A stretch of 64,000 bases of DNA from JAKAXS01 sp965279065 (GCA_965279065.1 OZ257134.1:930001-994000); one strand, 5' to 3'. Positions 32,419-42,003 are shown, counted from the first letter of the stretch. Numbers and translations: made by a program. The notes: generated by a model from the letters alone, not told the origin.

Positions 32419-35343
32419 ATGCCGACGTTGGCAGATGCAATCAACAGCGCACCGCGGGTGCACGACCAGGCCCGCGCCGATCAGGTTATGGCCGATCTCG
32501 AAGCCGCGGCGGCATCCGCGTCAGCCGATCGCTTGACGACGGCCCTGGCGGCACCGACCATTCGCGCCCTGCTGCAGGGCGTCGCCAGCGGTTCCCCGTA
32601 TCTGACAACGTTGATGACGCGAGATGCCGCGCGCCTCGAACGCGTGTTGCTGACCGACCCCGCCGCCCGGCTCGTCGCGATGTCGGGCGAACTCGCGGAA
32701 AATCTCGCCAAGGCAACGACCATCGCCGAGGCCATGCGTGACCTGCGCCGCTACAAGACGGAAGCGGCACTCCTGATCGGGCTGGCCGACCTCGGCGGCG
32801 TCTGGCCCGTGATGCAGGTGACGCGCGCATTGTCAGAGACGGCCGACGCCGCATTGCAGGGCGCGGTCCGCTACCTGTTCCGCCAGGCGGCGGCCAAGGG
32901 CGACTGGATCGCCAAGGATGCGGCGGCGCCCGAGCTGGGCTCCGGCTACATCGTCCTCGGCATGGGCAAGTATGGCGCCTTCGAGCTGAACTACTCCAGC
33001 GACATCGACCTCATCGTGTTCTACGACCTCGATCGCGTCAGCCTGCGTGACGGCGTCGAACCGGCAACCTTCTTCGTCCGTCTGACGCGCGACCTCGTGC
33101 GCCTCATCGACGAGCGCACGGCCGACGGCTACGTCTTCCGCGTCGACCTTCGCCTGCGCCCGGACGCCGGTGCTACACAGGTGGCGCTCACCACTGAAGC
33201 GGCCTTGATCTACTACGAAAGCTTCGGCCAGAACTGGGAACGCGCAGCCCTGATCAAGGCCCGCCCCGTCGCCGGAGACATCGAAGCCGGCGACATGCTG
33301 CTGGCTGATCTCGCGCCCTTCGTCTGGCGCAAGTATCTTGACTTCGCCGCCATCGCCGACGTGCATGCCATGAAGCGGCAGATCAATGCCTTCCGCGGCC
33401 TCGGCGGCATTGGTGTAGCTGGCCACAACGTGAAGCTTGGCCGCGGCGGCATCCGCGAGATCGAGTTTTTCGCTCAGACGCAACAGCTGATCGCCGGGGG
33501 CCGCCAGAAGGAGCTGCGTGTCCGCCCGACGCTGGACGCGCTGAAGACGCTCGTCGCGCGCGGCTGGATCGAGGAAGTGGTCCGCAAGGATCTCGAAGTC
33601 GCATACCTCTACCTTCGCGAGATCGAGCATCGCATCCAGATGGTCGCCGACGAGCAGACACACACGCTGCCCGACGGCGGCGACCGCCTCGAAAGCTTCG
33701 CCCGTTTCGCCGGCTACGCCAGCCTCGAGGCGTTCTCCAAGGACCTGGTCTCGTTCCTGTCGACGGTGCAGCGCCACTACGCCGTCCTGTTCGAAGACAT
33801 GCCCGAGCTGACGAATGCCGGCGCCAATATGGTCTTCGCCGGCGAGGACGATGACCCCGCGACCGTCGAAGCGCTGAAGGCTCTGGGCTACAGCCAGCCC
33901 GGCCAGATCCTTGCCACCGTTCGCGGCTGGCACCACGGTCGCTACGCTGCCGTCCGCTCCGCCCCCTCGCGCGAACGTCTCACCGAGGTACAGCCCCTCC
34001 TGATTGCCGCGCTCGCCGACACCGCCGATCCCGATCGCGCCTTTGCCAGCTTCGATCGCTTCGTCTCCGAGCTGCCCACCGGCATCCAGCTCTTCTCGCT
34101 GCTGCGCGCCAATCCCGGGCTGCTGCGGCTGGTCGCCGACATCATGGGGTCCGCACCCCGCCTCGCCCGCATCCTGTCGCGCCGTCGCCGGCTCCTCGAC
34201 GCCGTGCTCGATCCCCGCACCCTCGACGCACGCGCTAGTGCCGATGAACTGGACCGCATCATCACCGCCGAGCTGGCCGGGGCTGCCGACATGCAGGAAG
34301 TTCTCGATCGGGCCCGCGTCATCGGCAGCGAGCAGATCTTCCTCATTGGCGTGCGCGTGCTCTCCGGCATGATCGACGCCAGCCAGGCGGGCGACGCCTA
34401 CGCGTTGCTGGCCGAACGCCTGATCGGTGCACTGCAGGGTGCGGTCGAAGACGAACTCGTCCGCACCAACGGCCGGTTGCCAGGCGGCGCTGCCACCGTT
34501 TTGGCGATGGGCAAGCTCGGCGGCTGCGAGATGACCGCCAATTCCGATCTGGACCTGATCGTCATCTACGACTTTGCCGACGGGTGCACGTCCTCGGTGG
34601 GCGAACGCGGGTTGTCGCCCAACCAGTACTACTCGCGCCTGACGCAACGTTTGATCGCCGCGCTCTCCTCGCCGACGGCAGAGGGCACGCTCTACGAGGT
34701 CGACATGCGTCTGCGGCCGTCGGGCCTCAAGGGTCCGGTGGCAACCCAGCTGTCCAGCTTCGTCGATTACCAGGACAAGGAAGCCTGGACATGGGAGCGA
34801 CTGGCCCTCACGCGCGCCCGCGCCATCACGGGGCCACCCGAGTTTCGGGCCAAGGTCGAGGCGGCGGTCCATGCCGCCCTGGTCAAGCCGCGCGACCGCG
34901 CCCAGACCACCAAGGACGTGCTGGAGATGCGCGCCCTGATGTGGAAGGAGAAGAAGACCGAGAATGTCTGGGACCTGAAGCAGGTGCGCGGCGGTCTCGT
35001 CGATCTGGAGTTCATCGCTCAGTACCTGCAACTCGTTCACGCCGCCGACCACCCCGAGATCCTCGATCAGAACACCATCCGCGCTTACGAAAAGCTGCGC
35101 GATGCCGGCCTGCTCGCCCAGGCCGATGCCGCCGTCCTGATCGCCGCGGCCCGCCTGATCCACAACCTGACGCAGGTGCTCCGCCTCTGCCTAGACGGCG
35201 CCTTCGACCCCGCGGCCGCACCCCGCGGCCTGAAGGATCTGCTGGCCAGCGCCGGCGACGCCCCGAGCTTCGACAGCCTGCAGGCCGAGCTGCGCCGCAG
35301 CCTGGACGCCGTATCCGGACTATTCGACAAACTCGTTGCCTGA
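32419..35343 (+). CDS. glnE: Bifunctional glutamine synthetase adenylyltransferase/adenylyl-removing enzyme
   Basis: 974 residues, full family length. Two nucleotidyltransferase domains: GMGKYGAFELNYSSDIDLI (N-terminal, deadenylylating half) and AMGKLGGCEMTANSDLDLI (C-terminal, adenylylating half), each followed by a helical domain. It turns glutamine synthetase off and on in response to PII proteins. It starts 36 bp after the sensor kinase, with AGGGGAGA before the ATG, so it may be in the same transcript. Confidence 0.96.
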   Translation: MPTLADAINSAPRVHDQARADQVMADLEAAAASASADRLTTALAAPTIRALLQGVASGSPYLTTLMTRDAARLERVLLTDPAARLVAMSGELAENLAKATTIAEAMRDLRRYKTEAALLIGLADLGGVWPVMQVTRALSETADAALQGAVRYLFRQAAAKGDWIAKDAAAPELGSGYIVLGMGKYGAFELNYSSDIDLIVFYDLDRVSLRDGVEPATFFVRLTRDLVRLIDERTADGYVFRVDLRLRPDAGATQVALTTEAALIYYESFGQNWERAALIKARPVAGDIEAGDMLLADLAPFVWRKYLDFAAIADVHAMKRQINAFRGLGGIGVAGHNVKLGRGGIREIEFFAQTQQLIAGGRQKELRVRPTLDALKTLVARGWIEEVVRKDLEVAYLYLREIEHRIQMVADEQTHTLPDGGDRLESFARFAGYASLEAFSKDLVSFLSTVQRHYAVLFEDMPELTNAGANMVFAGEDDDPATVEALKALGYSQPGQILATVRGWHHGRYAAVRSAPSRERLTEVQPLLIAALADTADPDRAFASFDRFVSELPTGIQLFSLLRANPGLLRLVADIMGSAPRLARILSRRRRLLDAVLDPRTLDARASADELDRIITAELAGAADMQEVLDRARVIGSEQIFLIGVRVLSGMIDASQAGDAYALLAERLIGALQGAVEDELVRTNGRLPGGAATVLAMGKLGGCEMTANSDLDLIVIYDFADGCTSSVGERGLSPNQYYSRLTQRLIAALSSPTAEGTLYEVDMRLRPSGLKGPVATQLSSFVDYQDKEAWTWERLALTRARAITGPPEFRAKVEAAVHAALVKPRDRAQTTKDVLEMRALMWKEKKTENVWDLKQVRGGLVDLEFIAQYLQLVHAADHPEILDQNTIRAYEKLRDAGLLAQADAAVLIAAARLIHNLTQVLRLCLDGAFDPAAAPRGLKDLLASAGDAPSFDSLQAELRRSLDAVSGLFDKLVA

Positions 35344-35438
35344 GCCCGCGACGGAATCCGCCGCACGCTTCCGTTTTGACCAGTGAACGGCCGTCACCGG
35401 CCGGTCATGGTGCGCCCGGAGTGCATTGCTGATCTGTT

Positions 35439-36104
35439 ATGCTAATGAGGCAGACCAACTCACTTGGATCCAGGTCGAGGTCGCATCACGTGGCGGCGAA
35501 AATGACGGAGCCGGGCCCTCGCGAGGCCAAAGCACGCGCGGAGGACGATGCGGTCGATGCCGCGCTCGTCGGCCGCCTGCGTTCCGGCGACGCCACGGCG
35601 TTTCGCGAACTGGTTGGCCGCCACATCGGGGTGGTCGCTGGCATCGCCCGCCGCATGCTGAAGGACGAGGCCGAAGCCGAGGACATCGCCCAGGAGGCCA
35701 TGCTTCGTCTGTGGCGCTCGGCCGGTGGCCTTGAACTGGGCCCAGGCGGGCTGCGGCCGTGGTTGCGTCGCGTAACATCGAATTTGTGCATCGACCGCGT
35801 GCGGTCGGGCCAGCGGACCGTAGTCACCGACGAGGTGCCGGAAGTGGCCGAACCCGCGACTCAGGTTACGAATTTGGAAGGCCGGGAATTGGCGGCCCGG
35901 GTCGCGGCCGCCATGCAGGCCCTGCCGGATCGTCAAAGGTTGGCCCTCACCCTTTTCCACCATGAGGGCTTGAGCCAGGTCGAGGTGGGGCAGGCCATGG
36001 GCATATCCGACGAGGCGGTCGAATCCCTGCTGGCGCGGGCGCGCAGGGCCCTCAAGGCCAGCCTGGCCGCCGAGTGGAAAGAACTTTTAGAGAACGACGG
36101 TTGA
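35439..36104 (+). CDS. ECF-type RNA polymerase sigma factor
   Basis: Up to 221 residues; region 2 is VGRLRSGDATAFRELVGRHIGVVAGIARRML ... AEDIAQEAMLRLWR and region 4 is LPDRQRLALTLFHHEGLSQVEVGQAMGISDEAVESLLARARRALK, the helix-turn-helix. The start is uncertain: ATG 35439, 35445 or 35502. It precedes a membrane anti-sigma-like protein and a periplasmic metal-sensor-like protein, so the three likely form one signalling unit. Confidence 0.85.
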   Translation: MLMRQTNSLGSRSRSHHVAAKMTEPGPREAKARAEDDAVDAALVGRLRSGDATAFRELVGRHIGVVAGIARRMLKDEAEAEDIAQEAMLRLWRSAGGLELGPGGLRPWLRRVTSNLCIDRVRSGQRTVVTDEVPEVAEPATQVTNLEGRELAARVAAAMQALPDRQRLALTLFHHEGLSQVEVGQAMGISDEAVESLLARARRALKASLAAEWKELLENDG

Positions 36105-36167
36105 GGCAGGTCCCGACCGTTATGTAGTAGATGAGTTGAAGACGGCTCAGCCGGAAACGAGAGTGTC

Positions 36168-36686
36168 ATGAAGCAGGCGACAGAATTGGCGGCATTGGTG
36201 AATCGGCTGGAGATCTCCGGCGCCGATCGCACGCGCTGGCCTGCGCAGGAGCGGTTGCGGTTCGCCCCGCTCATCTCCGGCAATGCAGAGGCGCAGCGTC
36301 TGGTCGCCGAGGCCGCCGCCCTGGATCGTCTGCTCGACAAGATTCCCGCGGCAGACCCAGCCAATCTGCATGGCTTGATCGACCGCATCGTCGCCGCCGC
36401 CGAGGCCGAAGGCCAGCCGCGGACGGACAACGTCGTCTCCATTTCCGCGGCGCGCCGCACACCCGCAGCCGCCGCGAAGCGACCGCCTATTCACCAGCGC
36501 AGCACATGGCAGGCGGCCGCCTTGCTGGCCGCCTCCCTGTTCGTTGGCGCTTTCGTCGGCAAGTCCGGCCTCTTGAACTCGGCCGTTCCCTCGCTCGGAG
36601 CCCAGTATGACGTCGCCGAAGCCGACGCGACCGAACTGGTCATCGACGGCAATCGCTCCAGCCTGATCGAGGAGGACACCCTGTGA
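36168..36686 (+). CDS. Membrane anti-sigma-factor-like protein
   Basis: 172 residues. The N-terminal cytoplasmic part (about 100 residues) is helical with EAQRLVAEAAALDRLL, as in anti-sigma domains, but I see no His-x3-Cys-x2-Cys zinc motif. One TM (113-132, AALLAASLFVGAFVGKSG) and a short periplasmic tail. It overlaps the next gene (GTGA). It is likely to hold the upstream sigma factor at the membrane; this is inferred from topology and position. Confidence 0.65.
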   Translation: MKQATELAALVNRLEISGADRTRWPAQERLRFAPLISGNAEAQRLVAEAAALDRLLDKIPAADPANLHGLIDRIVAAAEAEGQPRTDNVVSISAARRTPAAAAKRPPIHQRSTWQAAALLAASLFVGAFVGKSGLLNSAVPSLGAQYDVAEADATELVIDGNRSSLIEEDTL

Positions 36687-37234
36687 GCCTCGATCCAGTT
36701 CCACACACGGAAAACAGCGGCTGGTCCAGGTCGCGGCTGCGCACGGCTCTGCTGTGCTCGCTGGCCGTCAACCTGCTCGGCGTCGGCCTGATCGCCGGCG
36801 CCATCTTTGCCGGGCCGCCCCACGTATCCCGTGGCGAGTTCGGCCTGAAGGGCTTCTCCTATACGCTGCCCAACGATCGCGGCGAGATGCTGCGCCAGTC
36901 GTTCCAGCAGCATCGTCCCAAGATCCGCGAGCTGCGCGAGGCGGCACGCGCCGCCCGCCTGGAAGCCACCAGCGTTCTCGTGGCCGATCCCTACGACAAG
37001 GCCAAGCTGCGCGCGTCGCTGACTGGCGTCGACGAGGCCGAGTCCAAGTTGCGCTCGCTTGTGTCGGACTATTTCATCGACGCCGCCGAGACGTTGACGC
37101 CGCAGGAACGGGTCGCGCTGGCGGAGTGGTGGAAGAAGCGCCAGCCGCGACTTTTTTGGCGCGATGCCGATCCCGACAAGGCTCGGACCGACTCGTCCCC
37201 GGCAGGCACCGGCACAGGCAGCAAGCCCCAGTAG
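36683..37234 (+). CDS. Periplasmic heavy-metal-sensor-like protein (Metal_resist family)
   Basis: 183 residues from GTG 36683, coupled to the anti-sigma gene. One N-terminal TM (about 20-42) and a periplasmic helical hairpin (GEMLRQSFQQHRPKIRELREAARAAR ... LTPQERVALAEWWKKRQ) as in the CnrX/ZraP-like Metal_resist family. It lacks an obvious His/Cys-rich metal site, so it may sense envelope state rather than metal. Confidence 0.72.
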   Translation: MSLDPVPHTENSGWSRSRLRTALLCSLAVNLLGVGLIAGAIFAGPPHVSRGEFGLKGFSYTLPNDRGEMLRQSFQQHRPKIRELREAARAARLEATSVLVADPYDKAKLRASLTGVDEAESKLRSLVSDYFIDAAETLTPQERVALAEWWKKRQPRLFWRDADPDKARTDSSPAGTGTGSKPQ

Positions 37235-37247
37235 GGCGCACGCCGCA

Positions 37248-38324
37248 TCAGCTCGGCATATGCGTCTCGAGCTTGCGCCGCGGCTGCCAACCCATTGGCA
37301 CGCTGCCCGCTGCGAAGAAGTCCTGCTGCGCCGCCCGGCCGACGACAGTGACCGCCCGCCATTCGCCGTCTTTCTCGATCTCGATCAGCCTGGCCCCTTG
37401 CAGCTCCAGCAGCACCCGCGCCATGCAGACGTGCAAGGAGGCTTCCTGGCTGCCGGCCTTGACCGTTTCCGCCCGCGCCGTCACCTGCACGATCACGAAC
37501 TCGTCCTCGCAACTGGCCGATATCTTCAGCCCGCCGTCCGTACCTGAGCGTAGTCGTCCCTCGGAAATGAGGTTGACCAGCGCCTGCCGCAGGCCGCGCG
37601 CCTCGCCGATCACGTCGAGGCAGTCGTCGATCTCGATGTCGAGAAAAGCCGCCCCGGCAGCGCGCGCCGCCTCGGCCGTCAGCGTCTCCAGGTTGATCGC
37701 ATCGCTCGCGCCGGCACGGTCGGCGCCCAGTAGCGAGGTAATCGCCAAAGTATCTTCCGCCGATTTGAGCAGTTCCCGCCCGCTGTCGCGGATGTGGGCG
37801 ATGTAGTCGCGATAGCGCTGGTCGCCCACCGGCCCGAACAGCTCCGACCCCATCACATCGGAGAAGCCGATCACGGCATTGAGTGGCGTGCGCAGATCGT
37901 GGCTGACGCGCGCCATGAGGTCGCCCCAGGCCTCGCCGCTCAGCGATTGGGCCGCCGTCTGCCGGGCCCGCTCGGACCCATGCTGGGCGGCAAGCTGCAG
38001 CACGATTTCGGATTGCAGACCCTCGTGGCGATCGAACCTCTGTTCCGGTGTGGAGACGGCAGCCGGCACGTCCGCGCGCCGCCACGCCGCAAGCGCCATC
38101 AGCAGCGCGCCACCCAGAAGCAGGAAGGAGGTGGGCCTTCCCCCCAGCCAGATTTCGAAGGCGGCGCAGGCCGTGAGAAGCATCGACGTGATGAGCTGAG
38201 CGAGCCGCAAGGCTCGTGGATCGATTGCCGCCCCGGCCCACTCGCCGATCCGGCAAACGCCCGCCACGAGAGCCTGCGCAAGCGCAAAGCTTCCCCGTGG
38301 AGAGGCTGGCATCGCCCGCTCCAT
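37248..38324 (-). CDS. Membrane histidine kinase-like protein with degenerate ATPase domain
   Basis: 358 residues. Two TMs (about 42-60 and 65-82) and a good HisKA domain, MARVSHDLRTPLNAVIGFSDVM. The catalytic domain is degraded: the N box is ALVNLISEGRLRSG (the usual second Asn is missing), the G1 motif (DxGxG) is replaced by AETVKAG, and no G2 GxGLGL is present. It may accept or bind phosphoryl partners without its own kinase activity, or act as a scaffold. A start a few codons later is possible (ATG 38312). Confidence 0.7.
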   Translation of the reverse strand: MERAMPASPRGSFALAQALVAGVCRIGEWAGAAIDPRALRLAQLITSMLLTACAAFEIWLGGRPTSFLLLGGALLMALAAWRRADVPAAVSTPEQRFDRHEGLQSEIVLQLAAQHGSERARQTAAQSLSGEAWGDLMARVSHDLRTPLNAVIGFSDVMGSELFGPVGDQRYRDYIAHIRDSGRELLKSAEDTLAITSLLGADRAGASDAINLETLTAEAARAAGAAFLDIEIDDCLDVIGEARGLRQALVNLISEGRLRSGTDGGLKISASCEDEFVIVQVTARAETVKAGSQEASLHVCMARVLLELQGARLIEIEKDGEWRAVTVVGRAAQQDFFAAGSVPMGWQPRRKLETHMPS

Positions 38325-38467
38325 TGTCTCACCCTTTGAATGTAAGTAGTGCCGCCCGCCGCTCCGAAGGGATACGCGCCTTCGAATCGCATGAATTCAC
38401 TTCAACTGATTTGCCCAGGTGAGTCGAGAGTGAACGAAGTGGGTTGCAAGAGGAATTTTCGCAATTC

Positions 38468-41116
38468 CTACGGCTCCAGCATTTTTGACACAATTTCGTA
38501 AACATCCCTGGAGGTTTTTTGAGCCTTTGCAACTCGTTGCAAAGCTTTGCGCGCAAGGGATCTCCGCTTGGGTTCCAGCGCCCTGAAAGCCCTGAAAGCA
38601 CCGAGGATCCGCGCCGCGATCTGTGGGTTGAACTGGTCCAGCGCGATCACCTGGGTGACCACGAAATCGTAGCCTGCACCGTCCGGCCGGTTGAACTGCA
38701 CCGGATTGCCGACCGCGAAGTTGCCGATCAGCGCTCGCACCTTGTTCGGCGCTGTCAGCGCGAACAGCGGATGCCGCGCCAGAGCCGCGATCTCGGGGAA
38801 CGCCCGCGGCGACGGCGACTGGGCTTGCGCGGCAAACCACGTGTCGATCACCAGGTGGTCCAGCTTCCAGCGATCGTAGAACCGGTCGAGCGCCGTCGCC
38901 CGCTCCGGCATGTCGCTGGCGGCCAGCAGGAACAGGGCGTAAGCCTCGTCCGTCATGTTGCTGGCCTTGAAGAAGTGGTCGGCGAGCCGGGCCTGATCCA
39001 CTGGCTTGCCCCGCGCGGTCAGGAGCGTAAGGGCGGCGTTGCGCAGCGATCGACGCCCGGCACTGTCGGCGTCCGGCGAGAACCCCGGCTTTTTCGGCGT
39101 CATCTGCCGGTAGAGCGCCTCAAGCGTCGGGCCCAGCACCGTCCCGACGTGCCGCAGCAACTGGCGGTGCGCCCGGTAGACGTGCTCCGGATCGACGTTC
39201 TGGCCGATCTCGCGAGCCACGTCCGACTGGCTCGGCAGGCGCAGCAGTTCAGCTCGGTAGGCAGGCTCCAGGCTGTCGTCGGCGATTGTGTGCCCGAGTG
39301 CCTTGGCGAAGCCCGCGCCGCGCGTGGATCGCTTGCCCTCGCCGAGCGCGCCCGCGATCTGCATGAGTGTGCGCGTTGCGTACGTATTGGCCGCCTGCCA
39401 GCGATTGAACGGATCGCTGTCGTGCGCCATGAGGAATTCCAGATCACGGTCGCTCAGATCCAGCGTGATGTTGACCGGCGCCGAGAACCCCCTCAGCAGG
39501 GACGGCACGGGCCGGGACCCGACATTTTTCAGCTCGAAGGTCTGTTTGCGCTTGGTGACGTGCAGAACGCCGTCGTCAACTGCACCCTCGCCGGCGAGTT
39601 CGACGGCCATGTCGGCCCCGTTGTGATTGACCAGGCCGATCTTCAACGGGATATGCAACGCTGCCTTCTTCGGCTGGCCGGGCGTCGCCCGCAGCACCTG
39701 CTCGACCGTCAGCTTGGCCGACTTCGCCGCCTTGTTCCAATCCAGCGAGCAGACCAATTCCGGCGTGCCCGCCTGCCCATACCACAGGGCGAAATGCGAC
39801 AGGTCCCGGCCGCAGGCTTCCTCGAAGCACGCGATGAAGTCCTCGATGGTTGCCGCGTCCCCGTCATGCCGCTCGAAATACAGGTCCATGCCGGCGCGGA
39901 AGCCGTCTTCGCCCAGGATGGTCTGGATCATGCGCACGAGTTCGGCGCCCTTCTCGTAGACCGTCGCCGTATAGAAGTTGTTGATCTCGATGTAGGTCTC
40001 TGGCCGCACCGGATGCGCCAGCGGCCCCGCATCCTCGGGAAATTGCATGGCCTTCAACTGCCGCACGTCGGTGATGCGTTGCACCGAGCGAGAACGCTCG
40101 TCACCGGTGAACTCCTGGTCGCGAAACACCGTCAGCCCTTCCTTCAGACACAACTGGAACCAGTCGCGGCAGGTGATGCGGTTGCCCGTCCAGTTGTGGA
40201 AGTACTCGTGCGCCACGACGCTCTCGATGGCCTCGAAGATCGAGTCCGTCGCCGTCTCGGGCGAGGCCAGGATCAGGCGGTCGTTGAAGATGTTGAGGCC
40301 CTTGTTCTCCATCGCCCCCATATTGAAGTCCGACACGGCGACGATGTTGAACACGTCGAGATCGTATTCGCGCCCGAAGCGCTTTTCGTCCCACGCCATC
40401 GAGCGCTTCAGGGCGTCCATGGCCCATTCGGCCCGCGCCTCCTTGCCGTGCTCGACATGGATATTCAACCCGACCTCGCGGCCCGACATCGTCTTGAAGG
40501 TCGAGGACACGTAACCGAGGTCGCCGCCGACGAGTGCGAACAGGTAGCAGGGCTTGGCGAACGGGTCGTGCCACTCCGAGAAGTGCCGGTTGCCCGGCAG
40601 GTTGCCGCGTTTGCCGGGATTGCCGTTACCCAGCAGCACGGGCACCTGGTCTCGATCGGCTTCGATGCGCGTCGTATAGGTCGACAGCACGTCCGGCCGG
40701 TCGAGGAAGTAGGTGATGCGCCGGAACCCCTGGGCCTCGCACTGCGAGCAATAGATGCCGCGCGAACGATAGATCCCCTGCAGGGCCTTGTTGTCGTCCG
40801 GATCGACCAAGGTGTCGATCTCGAGCTTGAACGGCTTGGCGGGCGTCTTGTGCAGGGTGAGGGAGGTTGCCGATATCTCGTAGGCGCTGACCGGCAACTT
40901 CGCGCCGTCGAGCCGGACGTCACCGAGCGTCATCTGCTCGCCGTCCAGCACCAGCGACGTATGGCCGGATGCCGCCGGATTCGGCTTGATCGTCAGGCGC
41001 GAGACCACCCGCGTTCCGCGCGGCGCCAGCGAGACATTAAGCTGCACGTGGTCGATGAGGTGGGACGGTGGCCGATAGTCCTTGAGACGGATGGTGCGAG
41101 GTTTTTCGGATTTCAT
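38468..41116 (-). CDS. pepN: Aminopeptidase N (M1 family)
   Basis: 882 residues from the ATG at 41116 (an upstream GTG-type start would add 15 unlikely residues). GAMEN motif (FNMGAMENKGLN) and zinc site HEYFHNWTGNRITCRDW ... KEGLTVFRDQEF (HExxH plus distant E). Cytoplasmic M1 aminopeptidase of proteobacterial PepN type with a C-terminal helical domain. Intact. It points away from the GlnE region with 143 bp of gene-free DNA between it and the kinase-like gene. Confidence 0.95.
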   Translation of the reverse strand: MKSEKPRTIRLKDYRPPSHLIDHVQLNVSLAPRGTRVVSRLTIKPNPAASGHTSLVLDGEQMTLGDVRLDGAKLPVSAYEISATSLTLHKTPAKPFKLEIDTLVDPDDNKALQGIYRSRGIYCSQCEAQGFRRITYFLDRPDVLSTYTTRIEADRDQVPVLLGNGNPGKRGNLPGNRHFSEWHDPFAKPCYLFALVGGDLGYVSSTFKTMSGREVGLNIHVEHGKEARAEWAMDALKRSMAWDEKRFGREYDLDVFNIVAVSDFNMGAMENKGLNIFNDRLILASPETATDSIFEAIESVVAHEYFHNWTGNRITCRDWFQLCLKEGLTVFRDQEFTGDERSRSVQRITDVRQLKAMQFPEDAGPLAHPVRPETYIEINNFYTATVYEKGAELVRMIQTILGEDGFRAGMDLYFERHDGDAATIEDFIACFEEACGRDLSHFALWYGQAGTPELVCSLDWNKAAKSAKLTVEQVLRATPGQPKKAALHIPLKIGLVNHNGADMAVELAGEGAVDDGVLHVTKRKQTFELKNVGSRPVPSLLRGFSAPVNITLDLSDRDLEFLMAHDSDPFNRWQAANTYATRTLMQIAGALGEGKRSTRGAGFAKALGHTIADDSLEPAYRAELLRLPSQSDVAREIGQNVDPEHVYRAHRQLLRHVGTVLGPTLEALYRQMTPKKPGFSPDADSAGRRSLRNAALTLLTARGKPVDQARLADHFFKASNMTDEAYALFLLAASDMPERATALDRFYDRWKLDHLVIDTWFAAQAQSPSPRAFPEIAALARHPLFALTAPNKVRALIGNFAVGNPVQFNRPDGAGYDFVVTQVIALDQFNPQIAARILGAFRAFRALEPKRRSLARKALQRVAKAQKTSRDVYEIVSKMLEP

Positions 41117-41264
41117 GAAGCTTTCTGCCGGGCTGAACGGGCGGCAAAGGCGCCGTGTCACTGCACGTATCGAAGTCGGCGCGACGATCGCAGTTTAGGC
41201 CGGGGAGCCCCATCCGTCATCCCGTTACGCAATAAAATTGGCGCTGAATATGCAAATGCCAAAA
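41117..41264. other. Gene-free region upstream of pepN
   Basis: Together with the candidate RNA (41265-41376) and 41377-41466 this is a 350-base stretch without a protein gene. It should contain the pepN promoter on the minus strand. I see no other recognisable site in this part. Confidence 0.5.
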
Positions 41265-41376
41265 CCGCGGGAGACGCCCGGCCGTATCAACCCCAGGAGC
41301 ACACCTTGGCGTCGTCTGCCACCACGCCGAGGTCTGCGTCTCCTAGTCCTGCCCGGCCTCGCGGCCGGGCTTTTTT
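41265..41376 (+). ncRNA. Candidate structured small RNA with intrinsic terminator
   Basis: An 8-bp closing stem GGAGACGC (41270-41277) with GCGTCTCC (41336-41343) encloses a second hairpin, CTTGGCGT with ACGCCGAG (about 41304-41332, one G-U). A strong intrinsic terminator follows: GCCCGGCC-TCGC-GGCCGGGC (41351-41370) then six T. No gene ends here on the plus strand, so the terminator must serve a short independent transcript or a leader. I do not recognise an Rfam family; the 5' end and promoter are not clear. Confidence 0.5.
41351..41376 (+). terminator. Intrinsic terminator
   Basis: Perfect 8-bp GC stem with TCGC tetraloop followed by TTTTTT, plus-strand orientation; ends the candidate small RNA. 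Confidence 0.85.
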
Positions 41377-41466
41377 GCCCCGCGCCCCAAGATTTCGTTG
41401 CATGCGGGATCCTTTCCGCGCCCCTGACGTAGTATCCCTGTGAAACTGCATGATGGGCCATCTTCA

Positions 41467-41604
41467 ATGACGATCGCATCGTTGATCTTCGTGAATCTGC
41501 TATTTTTCGCAGCTGCTTATTTTGTCGCCTCGCGTTTGGCCGGCGGCGACGTCCCAAAGCCCGCTCGCGCGCGCGGCGACTCCAGTCGCCGAGGGCCGGC
41601 CTAG
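41467..41604 (+). CDS. 45-residue single-pass membrane protein
   Basis: ATG 41467 to TAG 41604, immediately followed by the ATG of the next gene without any gap. One TM (IASLIFVNLLFFAAAYFVAS) and a basic tail (KPARARGDSSRRG). The abutting downstream gene argues that it is translated and in an operon. Function unknown. Confidence 0.45.
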   Translation: MTIASLIFVNLLFFAAAYFVASRLAGGDVPKPARARGDSSRRGPA

Positions 41605-42003
41605 ATGGCTTATCTCGCAGGCTACGTCGCAGCCTTCGTCGTCTTCGGCATTATCGATGGAGCCTGGCTCTATCTGATGGGCAGCCAGCTTTACAAGCCC
41701 GTGCTCGGCGACGTCCTGGAGCCCAACATCAGGCTGGCGCCGGCCCTGGTCTTTTATCTGCTGTTCCCGCTTGGCATTACGATCTTCGCCATCGACCCGG
41801 CGATCAAGGCCGGCGCGGTCGGCACGGCGCTGCTGTATGGCGCGCTGTTCGGCCTTTTCGCCTACGCCACCTACGATCTCACCAACTTCGCGACGTTGCG
41901 CAATTGGACACTGCAGATCACCCTGATCGACATCGCCTACGGTGCGGTCGTCAGCGGCCTTGCCGCGGCGGCCGGCTACTGGGCATCGACTCTGTCGCGC
42001 TAG
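41605..42003 (+). CDS. DUF2177 membrane protein
   Basis: 132 residues, four predicted TMs. The first TM with AGYVAAFVVFGIIDGAWLYLMG and the YATYDLTNFATLRNW motif are the DUF2177 signature. Function unknown. It follows the 45-residue membrane gene with no gap. Confidence 0.85.
   Translation: MAYLAGYVAAFVVFGIIDGAWLYLMGSQLYKPVLGDVLEPNIRLAPALVFYLLFPLGITIFAIDPAIKAGAVGTALLYGALFGLFAYATYDLTNFATLRNWTLQITLIDIAYGAVVSGLAAAAGYWASTLSR

Noticed and set aside
32833..35163. Long minus-strand open frame across glnE
   Set aside because: Shadow of GlnE, which has both nucleotidyltransferase motifs.
38519..41443. 974-codon plus-strand open frame across pepN
   Set aside because: Third-position GC effect opposite a secure aminopeptidase N gene with HExxH and GAMEN motifs.
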